A DNA stretch of 64,000 nt. Source: Palaemon carinicauda (lineage: Eukaryota; Arthropoda; Malacostraca; Decapoda; Palaemonidae). Within the stretch, counting starts at the first letter, position 1. Each line of letters begins with the position of its first letter. Both the position numbers and the translations under genes were made by a program. This document shows positions 1-10,394 of this stretch, piece by piece. Location: assembly GCF_036898095.1 (NCBI RefSeq), contig NC_090729.1:63889132-63953131 (forward strand), given 5' to 3'. The notes under the pieces were generated by a model that saw only the letters and a program-made list of their open reading frames with translations, searched no databases and had not been told where the DNA came from.

Positions 1-844
1 AAATTCAGCCACGTGCTAGGCAAACCATCAAGGCACATTTTCCGACAAATAAACATCTAAATGAATAATTACTCTGTGATAGTTCCTTAGTACGTAGTAA
101 TTTTGAAAGAAATGGGAAAACATGAAAAAATGGCAATCACAGGAATATCGAACACATACCTATATATACGCCATATCTGGCTAAAAAAAAAGATAGGCAT
201 GGGTAGCCAGATCATCTAGAAACGCTTTCCAACACTATAAAATTATAAGTTTTGCGACACTACTTGCCAATTCCTTACGGTAACATGACTAAGCAAAAAA
301 ATGCAAAACAAATAAAAAGGGACACTCGCAGAAAAATGGCCATTCCAATATACGGCATTTCAGAAAAAAAAATTTCAGCCACGTGCTAAGCAAACCATCA
401 AGGCACATTTTCCGACAGATAAACATATAAATGAATCATTACTCTGTGATAGTTCCTTAGTACGTAGTAATTTTGAAAGAAATGGGAAAAAACGAAAAAA
501 TGGCAATCACAAGAAAATCGAACACATACCTATATATACGCCATATCTGGCTAAAAAAAAAATGGGTATGGGTAGCCAGATCATCTAGAAACACTTTCCA
601 ACACTATAAAAATATAAGTTTTGCGACACTACTTGTCAATTCCTTACAGTAACATGACTAAGCAAAAAAATGCAAAACAAATAAAAAAGGGCACTCGCGG
701 AAAAATGCCCAACATTCTAATATACGGCATCTCAGATAAAAAAAAAAAAAGACATGCACGTGTTAGCCCAACCATCAAGGCACACTTTCTAACACATAAA
801 CATGAAAAAAAAATCAATAATATACGGCAATTCCTTACTACGTA
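1..844. repeat. Tandem ~375-bp units (A, A, start of B)
   Basis: Two A-type units and the first part of a B-type unit. Successive landmarks are 370 and 378 bp apart. Each unit contains long A-runs, a GGTAGCCAGATCATCTAGA motif followed by ACTTTCCAACACTA, and a GCACTCGCGGAAAAATG motif. Short reading frames here are A-run artefacts. The third unit is interrupted at 860 by the LINE and resumes at 3971. Confidence 0.85.
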
Positions 845-860
845 GTAAATTTTTACAAAT
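845..860. repeat. Target-site duplication of the LINE (left copy)
   Basis: GTAAATTTTTACAAAT, identical to 3955-3970. The pair brackets the minus-strand LINE exactly. Removing the LINE plus one copy restores the uninterrupted ~376-bp repeat spacing seen elsewhere in the array. Confidence 0.93.
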
Positions 861-3800
861 CTTCTTCTTCCCAGCTTGTTCCCATTTTTATATGGGGTCG
901 CCGTTGCGGATGAGCCGTTTCCATCTTTTTCTATTCTGCGCTTCTGCCTCATCAATCCCCTTCTCCTGTAAATCTCCTCTGACACAGTCCCTCCATCTCT
1001 TTCTTGGTCTCCCTCTTCTTCTTCTTCCTTGAACCTCCATCTCCATAGTATGTCTCCCAACGTGGTCCTCATCTCTCCTCATCAAGTGTCCATACCATCT
1101 CAGCCTCCCTTCCTGCACTTTCTTTGATATTTCCACCACCTTTGTCGACCCCCTTATGTAGTCATTTCTTATCCGATCCTCTCTTGTCACCCCAGACATC
1201 CACCTAAGCATTCTCATTTCTGCCACATCCATCTTCTTCTCCTCTGTCTTCCTCATGCTTGCTGTTTCTGTTCCATACAGCATTGCTGTTCTTACCACTG
1301 TCTTATGAAATTTTCCTTTCAATCTCAGTGGTATTCTTTTGTCGCAAAGAACTCCTGAGGCTGCTCTCCAGTTGTTCCAGCCTGCCTGTACCCGATGTTT
1401 AACTTCATCTTCCATACCTCCTCCAACATTAACAAATGATCCCAAATACTTAAACTTATCAACTCTCTTTATCTGTTCTCCCCTAAGCTGAATACTTTCT
1501 CTAACATCCCCCTCACTGGTGGTACACATATATTCCGTCTTAGATCTACTTATTCTCATTCCTCTGTCCTCCAGTACTTGCCTCCATCTTTCCAATTTCA
1601 TTTCCAGATCTTCCCTGCTCTCTGCGCACAGAACAATATCATCTGCATACAATATGTTCCATGGTACTGCCTCCCTTACCTCTTCTATTAAAATGTCCAT
1701 CACTATGTTAAAGATAAATGGGCTCAGAGCTGACCCTTGGTGTAATCCTACTCTTACCTCAAAGCCCTCTGTCTCCCCAGTACTGCTCCTCACTCTAGTA
1801 AATACATTACGGTACATCTCTTGTATCAGTCGAACGTACTTTTCTGGCACCCTCCTCTCCCTCAGACTCCTCCACACCTCTTGTCTTGGGACTCTGTCAT
1901 AAGCCTTTTCAAGGTCAATGAATACCACATGCAGGTCTCTTTGCTTTTCCCGGAATTTCTCCATTAGCTGCCTCAGACAAAATACACCATCTGTTGTTCC
2001 CCTACCCTTCATGAATCCCATCTGCTCTTTACCTATTTCTACTTCTTCTCTTAGTCTGGCATCTATCATCCTTTCCAGTATCTTCAAAGTGTGGGACATC
2101 AATTTAATACCTCTGTAATTCCCACACTCTTGGACATCTCCTTTCCCTTTGAAGATTGGGATCAATATACTCCCTCGCCACTCATTTGGTATTTTTTCCT
2201 GCTCAAAAATCTTTATCATGAGGTCATACAGTATATCTACTCCTTCATCTCCTAATGCTTTCCATGCCTCCACAGGAATCTTGTCTGGCCAAGTTGCCTT
2301 CCCATTCTTCATCTTCCTCAGTGCATTTATTACCTCTTGCCTAGAGAAACTTATTACCATGCCAAAGTTTGCCTGTCCATCCTCTCTTAGTAATCTATCA
2401 TTTTCTTCATTTAACAGCTGTTCAAAATATTCTTTCCATCTCTTTACAATGTCTTCCTCCTTTCTAAGTACTACACCATCTTGATCTTTAATTTGTTTGA
2501 TGTGTGTAATATCTTTGGTGCTCTTATTTCTAGTCTTTGATAGCTTGATCATCTTGTTTAATCCTTCCTTTGTCCCCAGCTCATTATACACATCATCATA
2601 TGCCTTAGCTTTAGCTTGGGCTACTACCTTCTTCACCACCTTATTTTTCTCTCTGAGCCTCTCTCTGTCATCCCCTGACTGTGACTCTTCCCATCTCTTC
2701 TTTGCCTCCTTCTTATCTTTTACAACTTTCTCAATTTCTTCACTCCACCACCAACTCTCCTTTTCTTCCCATATGATACCAGATGTCTCTCCTAGCAACT
2801 CCTTTCCATGCCTTCTCATTACTGCTGCATTTCGTGTCCACCATTCTTGAACATCTTCAATTCCTATATCAATAGCCTCCAAAACCCTTCTCTTAAACTC
2901 TCTCATTTTATCTCCTTCCCTCACTAGTTTGTACCACTTAATTTTCCTTATCCCTTTAGCTTTAGCTTTTCTTTCCCTTTTTAGGCCTAAGTCCATACAT
3001 AGCAGTCTGTGTTGGGGGGCTACATGGTCACCTGGGATAACCTTGCAGTTCTTGACCTCCACCAGCTTTATCCTTTTATACAGGAAGTAGTCTATCTGGG
3101 AGCATCTTCCCCCACTCCTATAAGTTATTAGGTGTTCCCTTTTCTTCTTAAAGAATGTGTTTACTATTGCCATGTCAAATGACACAGCAAAATCCACTAC
3201 ACTCTCTCCTTCTGGGTTTTTCTCCCCAATTCCATGGCCCCCATGCACCCGACCAATTGCCTCATTCTCACTTCCCACGTGGCCATTCAAATCTGCCCCC
3301 ACTATGACCCTCTCCTGTTCTTCCAGTTCTTGCATTACTCCATCCATGTCTCTCCAGAAATTTCCCTTCTCCTCTTCTGTGCAACCAACTTGAGGTGCAT
3401 ATGCACTTATAATATTCAGAATCTCTCCTCCACAACACATCTTCAATCTGATGATACGGTCATTCTTTCTATGCACCTCTATCACCGCATTCTTCAGCTC
3501 ACCAGACAGTACTATGCCAACTCCATTCCTACCTTGTTTATTTGCTCCGCTATAATATAGCTTATATCCATCACCCAACTCTTTAGCTTTATTTCCCTTC
3601 CATCGTGTTTCCTGCACACACATAGCATCTACTCTCTTTTCCCTCATCAAGTCTGCCACTTCTCTACCTCTCCCAGTCATGGACCCAACATTAAGCTGAC
3701 ATATTCTGAGTCCAAAGTGAGCTCGCTTCTTTAGCTGCACCCGCTCCTGATGCAGTAGCCCTCGCCTTATCACAGAGTTAGGGCGATGTCTCTGTGCGTC

Positions 3801-3954
3801 GTTTACGGAGTACGCCCTAGCATTACCTCTTTCCCTATTTTGGCTCATTCCATTTAAGGTTTTGGCACAGGTTTTTACGGTCGGATGCCCTTCCTGACAC
3901 CAACCCTCCCTATTTATCCGGGCTTGGGACCGGCACCCATTGGTGGCTAGGTTG
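861..3954 (-). mobile_element. Full-length, apparently intact APE-type LINE (RTE-like)
   Basis: A minus-strand non-LTR retrotransposon of 3.1 kb. Its 5' end (3954) begins with a GC-rich leader containing a GGTGTCAGGAAGGGCATCCGACC-type block. Its 3' end (861) finishes in a GGGAAGAAGAAG microsatellite rather than a poly(A), as many RTE-clade elements do. A perfect 16-bp duplication flanks it, and one uninterrupted ORF fills nearly the whole element. The perfect duplication and open frame point to a recent insertion. Clade assignment is from general architecture (single ORF, APE endonuclease, very short 3' UTR) and is tentative. Confidence 0.88.
888..3848 (-). CDS. LINE endonuclease-reverse transcriptase polyprotein, 986 aa
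   Basis: This protein would nick target DNA and copy the element's RNA into the genome (target-primed reverse transcription). The N-terminal third is an apurinic-endonuclease-like domain: ICQLNVGSM near residue 50, then QETRWKG, GADLNGHVG, SQIDYF and GDHVAPQHRLL around residue 280, carrying the usual Asn, Glu, Asp, Asn and Asp/His catalytic positions. The central RT domain has the YADD metal-binding motif at residues about 733-736 (bases 1639-1650), preceded by a GLHQGSALSPFIF fingers/palm block. The basic C-terminus contains RWYGHLMRR and a GRRRRGRPRKRWRD tail typical of LINE RT ends. The start ATG at 3846-3848 lies about 105 bases inside the element, and the stop TAA at 888-890 is just 27 bases from the 3' end. 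No stops or frameshifts are seen, so it may be functional. Expression is unknown. Confidence 0.92.
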   Translation of the reverse strand: MSQNRERGNARAYSVNDAQRHRPNSVIRRGLLHQERVQLKKRAHFGLRICQLNVGSMTGRGREVADLMREKRVDAMCVQETRWKGNKAKELGDGYKLYYSGANKQGRNGVGIVLSGELKNAVIEVHRKNDRIIRLKMCCGGEILNIISAYAPQVGCTEEEKGNFWRDMDGVMQELEEQERVIVGADLNGHVGSENEAIGRVHGGHGIGEKNPEGESVVDFAVSFDMAIVNTFFKKKREHLITYRSGGRCSQIDYFLYKRIKLVEVKNCKVIPGDHVAPQHRLLCMDLGLKRERKAKAKGIRKIKWYKLVREGDKMREFKRRVLEAIDIGIEDVQEWWTRNAAVMRRHGKELLGETSGIIWEEKESWWWSEEIEKVVKDKKEAKKRWEESQSGDDRERLREKNKVVKKVVAQAKAKAYDDVYNELGTKEGLNKMIKLSKTRNKSTKDITHIKQIKDQDGVVLRKEEDIVKRWKEYFEQLLNEENDRLLREDGQANFGMVISFSRQEVINALRKMKNGKATWPDKIPVEAWKALGDEGVDILYDLMIKIFEQEKIPNEWRGSILIPIFKGKGDVQECGNYRGIKLMSHTLKILERMIDARLREEVEIGKEQMGFMKGRGTTDGVFCLRQLMEKFREKQRDLHVVFIDLEKAYDRVPRQEVWRSLRERRVPEKYVRLIQEMYRNVFTRVRSSTGETEGFEVRVGLHQGSALSPFIFNIVMDILIEEVREAVPWNILYADDIVLCAESREDLEMKLERWRQVLEDRGMRISRSKTEYMCTTSEGDVRESIQLRGEQIKRVDKFKYLGSFVNVGGGMEDEVKHRVQAGWNNWRAASGVLCDKRIPLRLKGKFHKTVVRTAMLYGTETASMRKTEEKKMDVAEMRMLRWMSGVTREDRIRNDYIRGSTKVVEISKKVQEGRLRWYGHLMRRDEDHVGRHTMEMEVQGRRRRGRPRKRWRDCVRGDLQEKGIDEAEAQNRKRWKRLIRNGDPI

Positions 3955-3970
3955 GTAAATTTTTACAAAT
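3955..3970. repeat. Target-site duplication of the LINE (right copy)
   Basis: GTAAATTTTTACAAAT, identical to 845-860. The repeat array resumes in register immediately afterwards. Confidence 0.93.
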
Positions 3971-4690
3971 ATTGAAAAAAAAAACAGAAATTGGCAACCG
4001 CAGTTAAATACCCAATATACCAATAACTACGTCGTATCTGACAAAAACAAAGTCACGCCTGGGTAGCTAGATCATCTAGACACACTTTCCAACACTAAAA
4101 AAGCAAAGGTTTTACGACACTATTTGGCAATATCTTACGGAAAAATGACTTGGCAAAAAAATGAAATAAAATGAAAAAGGGGCACTCGCGGAAAAATGCC
4201 CAACATTCTAATATACAGCATCTCAGAAAAAAAAAAGACATGCACGTGTTAGCCCAACCATCATGGCACACTTTCTAACACATAAACATGAAAAAAAAAT
4301 CAATAATATACGGCAATTCCTTACTACGTAGTAAATTTTTACAAATATTGAAAAAAAAACAGAAATTGGCAACCGCAGTTAAATACCCAATATACCATTA
4401 ACTACGTCGTATCTGACAAAAACAAAGTCACGCATGAGTAACCAGATCATCTAGACACACTTTCCAACACTAAAAAAGCAAAAGTTTTACGACACTATTT
4501 GGCAATATCTTACGGAAAAATGACTTGGCAAAAAAATGAAAAAAAAGGAAAAGGGGCAGTCGCGGTAAAATGGTCCTCGTGGTGATGAACGACATTTTAA
4601 CAAACAAAAAAAAATCATGCACATGGTAGCCAAACAATCCACCAAGACTTTCCACAACTGATAACCTATACAAGTTTCACCATTCTACGA
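3971..4690. repeat. Tandem ~375-bp units (rest of B, second B, degenerate partial unit)
   Basis: The remainder of the interrupted B unit, a second B unit (landmark 4317) and a shorter diverged unit with the ACATGGTAGCCAAACAATCC variant. They lead into the terminal segment at 4731. The same sequence and order are found at 8900-9660. Confidence 0.8.
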
Positions 4691-4730
4691 CAATTTCATA
4701 ATACGTAATAACTTTGATAATTATGCAAAC

Positions 4731-4962
4731 TACCTTAGAAGGGTAAACTCGGTCGCGCTCGACCCCGACGCGTCTCAGAAATCGGGGAAGGAGGACAGCT
4801 ACAGCAATGCACATCTGGACACTACTAGAGCGTGTAGGGGAGACACCTACTGCAGGTCGATCACCCACAAATTCAGTCACGGGGGTGAGTCACGTGAGAA
4901 AAACCTTTTTTTTTTTTGACGCTTGGGGTCGCGGACGACCCACCGTACCTTTCCAGGGTTAA
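4731..4962. mobile_element. Terminal segment with imperfect inverted ends, TTAA at 4959-4962
   Basis: It starts GAAGGGTAAACTCGGTCG (4739 on) and ends ...GACGACCCACCGTACCTTTCCAGGGTTAA. By eye, about 27 of 36 bases of the start pair with the reverse complement of the end (shared GTCG...GACCCC...GCGTC pattern). Terminal CCCTGG next to TTAA resembles piggyBac-type ends. The GC-rich interior contrasts with the A-rich repeat units. The same segment occurs at 9701-9931, with a similar TTAA junction. Confidence 0.6.
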
Positions 4963-5720
4963 ATTTCTCGAACCAACTGTGAGACGCCTTGAATTCCTCT
5001 GTCGTATGATCGGTTCAACTCTCCCCCGCATCACCCCCAATAACCCGCCGTCTTCAAGTCACAATAGCTAGTGCTGGCCTTCTCATAAGTGATCGTTTCA
5101 TTGATCGTATCGCCAAAAATCTCTTTGTCCTTTATCCATATCAATAAAAGCCATTGCATCTCTTCCATGGTAGGGCTGCGACATTTTGAAATAATGGTGA
5201 TCCCCTTTGATGGTTGACTGCTTTAATGGCTGCCTTCTGCTTGATGATCGTCGAGATCGTAGACATATTCCAGCCATATTGTGTAGCCAGATCATTCACA
5301 CCACACTCATATTTTTCCATAATTTCTTGCTTTAATTCTAATGAAAGCAGTGCCTTCTTCCTTTTCTCACCAGTACTAATACACATACTGAAACAAAGCT
5401 TTTTATGACCCATGATTATGCATAAAAGAAAAAATGAAACGTGAGAAAGGGAATATAATAAGCACTGTTAATAACGGACCGAATAGAGAACAACCAAACG
5501 ATGCGCAAGAGAACAGAGAACTGACCGACGCGACGCTCAATGGCTTCCCTCCGACGTGCTGCCGTCTACCAGCGTAAACAAGAAACTACGACCGGCGTTC
5601 GAGAAAATTTTACACGTATGGTCTACGTTGGATGTTGGAGTATGACTTCGGGTATCGAGACGAGAATTTGATCGAATTTAACTTCGGATGTTGGAACAGT
5701 CGTATGTCGAGGTTCCACTG
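4963..5720 (-). pseudogene. Tigger/pogo-type (Tc1-mariner superfamily) transposase relic with 5' inverted terminus
   Basis: Minus strand. The ORF starting at 5413 encodes about 90 residues with a CENP-B/pogo-type helix-turn-helix (LELKQEIMEKYECGVNDLA, then YGWNMSTISTIIKQK). A frameshift near 5170 moves the homology to another frame (LLIWIKDK, then EKAS..YCDL), and a further shift leads to EFKASHSWFEKF, the end of the second DNA-binding domain. The frame then stops dead at the TTAA of the composite element at 4962. The DDE catalytic domain is missing, presumably lying left of the window. Upstream, 5691-5720 reads on the minus strand as CAGTGGAACCTCGACATACG, which fits a Tigger-type terminal inverted repeat. 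The sequence beyond it (ATTTGCAAATG) matches the dispersed repeat at 31430, consistent with insertion into a copy of that repeat. Confidence 0.75.
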
Positions 5721-6740
5721 AAATTTGCAAATGTTGTCAAAATTAACATAATTTCACTATGGAGCTTTCATAAGTAGGTGTTATGTATTATTATAATAAT
5801 GTACTGTATTACCTCAAATGTTACGTGTATTGCGCAACATTGCATCATATTGCATAGATGAAACATGTTCGAGAATGTATATAACTGAAATGATGTATTT
5901 TGATATTTGGGTTCCAGCATTTATTGATTACCTCAAAGATGGGATGTGATTCTTTGTACTTTTGTATAAGAGTAGGTTTTAAGTCTTTGGTGAAGCGATG
6001 CTCTATTGGTCGATCATATGTTTAGGTTCATGAGTTTGTTTATGAGACCTTCACTTGGGAGTTGGTTGTTAGCAGAGTCAGGGCAATGTAACCACAAGTC
6101 CATTAAATGTATTTTTAAGGATTAAAACGTATCATTAAACCCCATCGAGAAAAATCGGCGACATCAGATGGAATCCCCTGGATAATTACTAATAATTATT
6201 AACTCATTTCAGGTGAGTGATATGGTGAAATCATATAACAACTTATGACCAACGTTATAATTTGACAATCGACATATTGCAAGAACCAAAGGATCAACTA
6301 CACTCACAATGAATAATTATGGGGAAGAGTTATGAACTCTTTACCGTTTCAAGATAATACATCACTAATAAATGGTGGCGATACGACACATCAATAGGAA
6401 GTTGCAGATGTAATGTTACAAACTGATGACTTACTTAGAGAAATAATTTTACTTAGGCTAATTTTCACCAATCTTATAGATATTTTCATAGAAATTGCAC
6501 GTAAATTATTACTTTTTAAAAATAATTTAGAAATCATTCAATCAATTACTCAAATCTTGAAAATAAAGTAACTGTTCATCAGGAAATATCTCCTAATAAA
6601 GAATGTTGTGGTGATAGACAAAAGTCTTTGATATGTTATAAACTAATATTGTGAATGTGAAAGCATTGCGTATTTTCTTCCCAATAGAAGATTTTAATTG
6701 TTTCAAAAGGACGTTTATAAACCTTAAATTCGAAATGAAG
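5721..6740. repeat. Dispersed non-coding repeat, copy 1 (paired with 31425-32190)
   Basis: Two blocks, 5721-5770 and about 6410-6720, match 31430-31490 and 31885-32180 in the same orientation. Examples are TTGCAAATG...CAAAATTAA...TTTCACTAT and GAAATATCTCC(T)AATAAAGAAT. The stretch in between (5770-6400) includes AAACCCCATCGAGAAAAATCGGCGACATC at 6139-6167, which might be an LTR/primer-site remnant. No coding frame supports any function. Confidence 0.55.
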
Positions 6741-7138
6741 AAAGGTTGTGGCCAAGAGAAATCACATGACTGACTGCCATTTAAGGTGACTACAAGAAAT
6801 GGCTCATTCTTCCCAAGAACATAATCGAACATTTATCGGTAGAAAGAAGAATTATAAACTTCCAAAACAATTATAAATATGACTGAAAACCAAATAAAAT
6901 CACCAAGGAAGTGAACGGCATATGCACTAAACTAAAGGACCTCCCATAACCTGACCTAAATTCCAGTGTCCTTGCCAACTAAAGAGGTGGGGGTTTCGCC
7001 CCCCACTGAAAATATTCCCTCTTGAAATAAAAAGTCTCTTATCAGCCTACTTCATTGTCTCGAGATGCTTGCTGTTGGTAGCTGGTTACCAAAGAACCAT
7101 TCTTTCATTTTTGACATTACTCTTGGACTAATACCATA
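6741..7138. other. Unassigned interval
   Basis: No gene or known repeat recognised. A short GGTGGGGGTTTCGCCCCCCAC self-complementary stretch lies near 6988-7008, but it is too short to interpret. Confidence 0.4.
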
Positions 7139-8109
7139 CCCTTTAAGGGTATACTCGGACGCGAACGACCCCGACGCCAAAAAAAATTCTTGAAAAATCA
7201 GTTTTTGCAGTAACCTCCTTTTTTCTTTTGCCAAAAAAAACTTCAATGAATGCAAAAAACAACTGTAAAGATAAATACTACTCATCTGCAGAAAAACTAT
7301 TTATTATAAATATTTTAAAATATTAAGTAGAAAAAAAAAGACCTGACATAAAAATTCATAAAAATAAAGTTTATAAATATATACACAAATCCTTTTAGGA
7401 ATTGATTCTTGAATGTTTAGGACACATCTTGATGTATTTTGGATGAAGTCAGACCCATGGAGGTGAAGATCTGAAATGAGAAAAAAAGGGTAACTTTTTT
7501 TGGCCAAAAAAATTTGTCCAAATTTCATGAATTTTTTTGGGTACCCAAATGAAATAGGAAGTGGCTAATTTTTTTAGGGAATAAACATATGTTATCCTAA
7601 AATAGAAATATGTAAAAAAATCTTCATTATTTTGTAAATTACATTTATATCAGGGGCCATATCTAAAGGTAATTTTTTGAGTACTTAGAAATTTCGTAAA
7701 AAAATACATATATTTAATATATAATATGATATTTATGCAGGTAAAAATATACCAAAATATCACAAATTCTATAGGGAACAAGAATATATATAGATAGGGC
7801 AGCTTACGCTTCGGATATGTCCACAAAATGGCCACCAACCACACTGACTCAGACTCCCTAATCTGCCACTTGAAATGTAGGAAGGGTATGTCAATTTCAA
7901 GGTGTTATTTACTAATCTAATTATTATTGGATATGCATAAAAATTGTATGGTGGGTTGCTGGATAATTGTCGATTATTTTACGACTATAAAATTAAAATT
8001 CTGACCCAAAAAAATTTTTTTGAAGGGAAATAAAATCGAAAAAAAAAATGTAAAACAATATAATATTTTCGCTAAAAAAATTTGATGATATTCAATCAAA
8101 AAAAAAAAG

Positions 8110-9660
8110 TAAACAAAATTTTCCGACAAATAAACATCTAGAGGAATCATTACTCTGTAATAGTTCCTTAGTACGTAGTAATTTTGAAAGAATTGGGAAA
8201 AAACGAAAAAATGGCAATCACCGGAAAATCGAACACATACCTATATATACGCCATATCTGGCTAAAAAAAAGATAGGCATGGGTAGCCAGATCATCTAGA
8301 AACACTTTCCAACACTATAAAAATATAAGTTTTGCGACACTACTTGCCAATTCCTTACGGTAACATGACTAAGCAAAAAAAATGCAAAACAAATAAAAAG
8401 GGGCACTCGCGGAAAAATGGCTAGCATTTTAATATACGGCATTTCAGAAAAAAAAAAAATTCAGCCACGTGCTAGGCAAACCATCAAGGCACATTTTCCG
8501 ACAAATAAACATCTAAATGAATCATTACTCTGTGATAGTTCCTTAGTACGTAGTAATTTTGAAAGAAATGGGAAAAAACGAAAAAATGGCAATCACAGGA
8601 AAATCAAACACATACTTTTATATACGCCATATCTGGCTAAAAGAAAAATAGGCATGGGTAGCCAGATCATCTAGAAACACTTTCCAACACTATAAGAATA
8701 TAAGTTTTGCGACACTACTTGCCAATTCCTTACGGTAACATGACTAAGCAAAAAAATGCAAAACAAATAAAAAGGGGCACTCGCAGAAAAATGCCCAACA
8801 TTCTAATATACGGCATCTCAGATAAAAAAAAAAGACATGCACGTGTTAGCCCAACCATCAAGGCACACTTTCTAACACATAAACATGAAAAAAAATGAAT
8901 AATATACGGCAATTCCTTACTACGTAGTAAATTTTTACAAATATTGAAAAAAAACAGAAATTGGCAACCGCAGTTAAATACCCAATATACCAATAACTAC
9001 GTCGTATCTGACAAAAACAAAATCACGCATGGGTAGCCAGATCATCTATACACACTTTCCAACACTAAAAAAGCAAAAGTTTTACGATACTATTTCGCAA
9101 TATCTTACGGAAAAATGACTGGGCAAAAAAATGAAAAAAAATGAAAAAGGGACACTCGCGGTAAAATGCCCGACATTCTAATATACGGCATCTCAGATAA
9201 AAAAAAAGACATGCACGTGTTAGCCCAACCATCAAGGCACACTTTATAACACATAAACATGAAAAAAAAAATTAATAATATACGGCAATTCCTTACTACG
9301 TAGTAATTTTTACAAATATTGAAAAAAAAACAGAAATTGGTAACCGCAGTTAAATACCCAATATACCAATAACTACGTCGTATCTGACAAAAACAAAGTC
9401 ATGCATGGGTAGCCAGATCATCTAGACACACTTTCCAACACTAAACAAGCAAAAGTTTTACGACCCTATTTGGCAATATCTTACGGAAAAAAGACTTGGC
9501 AAAAAAATGAAAAAAAAAGAAAAAGGGGCACTCGCGGTAAAATGGTCCTCGTGGTGATGAACGACATTTTAACTAAAAAAAAAATCATGCACATGGTAGC
9601 CAAACAATCCACCAAGACTTTCCACAACTGATAACCTATACAAGTTTCACCATTCTACGA
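8110..9660. repeat. Second ~375-bp tandem array, A-A-B-B plus partial unit
   Basis: Landmark TTCCTTA(G/C)TACGTAGTAA occurs at 8164, 8539, 8913 and 9289 (spacings 375, 374, 376). The subtype order matches the array at 1-4690. The first unit is cut short on its left, at the junction with the unique 7190-8100 segment. Confidence 0.85.
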
Positions 9661-9700
9661 CAATTTCATAATACGTAATAACTTTGATAATTATGCAAAC

Positions 9701-9931
9701 TTCCTTAGAAGGGTAAACTCGGTCCCGCTCGACCCCGACGCGTCTCAGAAATCGGGGAAGGAGTACAGCTACAGCAATGCACATCTGGACACTACTAGAG
9801 CGTGTAGGGGAGACACCTCCTGCAGATCGATCACCCACAAATTCAGTCACGGGGGTGAGTCACGTGAGAAAAACCTGTTTTTTTTTGACGCTCGCGGTCG
9901 CAAACGACCCATCGTACCTATCCAGGGTTAA
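9701..9931. mobile_element. Terminal segment of composite element copy 2
   Basis: Near-identical to 4731-4962, including the GGGTAAACTCGG start, the GTCACGTGAG tract and the CCAGGGTTAA end. The flanking DNA differs (GACTGGTCTACT here, Tigger sequence in the other copy), which confirms that the element boundary is at the TTAA. Confidence 0.6.
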
Positions 9932-10394
9932 GACTGGTCTACTATCTCCCCATCCTTGTGAACTAAGGATGGTGGAGGTGGAGGGGGCTACCTGTTAAGT
10001 CATCAGCCACCATTGCCTGGCCCTCCCTGATCCTATTTTGAGTGGAAAGAGGCCTATATATATATGGTCAGTCTTAAAGGAATTGCTCTGCTAGTTTAGG
10101 CATTCTTACTGTCCTCTCCTCTGCCTTTCATGAGTAACTTTTTGTTGAGTACAGATTTTTTTCTGATGTGATCTCCTTTAGCACCCCTTAAGTGATATAT
10201 ACCACAACTACATATGTGCTACCTTACCAGGGATGAAACTCGAGCATGTGTCATATGGCCATTACTTTGAATACTGCTGCTTTTTAACTTAGATTACCTG
10301 AAAACTTTCTCCAATTTCCTTGAATTTTAAAACTGAAATTACCTCGAAACCATGAACATTATCGCTAACGAAGGTAATTACCTTAAAAGTTTAA
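9932..10394. other. Unassigned interval
   Basis: No coding frame or repeat pairing recognised within the window. Confidence 0.4.

Larger units (their letters stand above)
1..4962. mobile_element. Composite TTAA-ended repeat element, copy 1 (left end outside window, split by a LINE)
   Basis: Seen: four related ~375-bp units in tandem (landmark TTCCTTA(G/C)TACGTAGTAA near 83, 453, 831 and, after the LINE, 4317), then a partial unit and a terminal segment ending in CCAGGGTTAA. The first two units are one subtype (A, with a CTCTGTGATAG stretch) and the next two another (B, with an AATATACGGCAA stretch). The same A-A-B-B order and the same terminus recur at 8100-9931, so these are two copies of one larger element rather than independent satellite arrays. 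No transposase is visible, so it would be non-autonomous. The right boundary is well supported, because a Tigger coding frame stops exactly at its TTAA. Inference: a TTAA-targeting (piggyBac- or Kolobok-like) element carrying an internal satellite. Confidence 0.6.
7139..9931. mobile_element. Composite TTAA-ended repeat element, copy 2 (candidate full length)
   Basis: Right end: GGTCGCAAACGACCCATCGTACCTATCCAGGGTTAA (TTAA at 9928-9931). Candidate left end: ACCCTTTAAGGGTATACTCGGACG from about 7138, which shows an imperfect inverted relationship to the right end (ACCCT...GGTA...GG.CG...CGACC). 7190-8100 is A/T-run-rich DNA unique to this copy in the window. 8100-9660 is the A-A-B-B array, and 9701-9931 is the terminal segment. 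The left junction is uncertain, because the four bases before CCC are CATA and not TTAA. No transposase is seen. Confidence 0.5.

Noticed and set aside
1519..2850. Series of plus-strand frames inside 861-3954
   Set aside because: Antisense shadows of the LINE polyprotein.
1..4690. CRISPR-like array
   Set aside because: The units are ~375 bp and fully repetitive, with no unique spacers, and the organism is eukaryotic.
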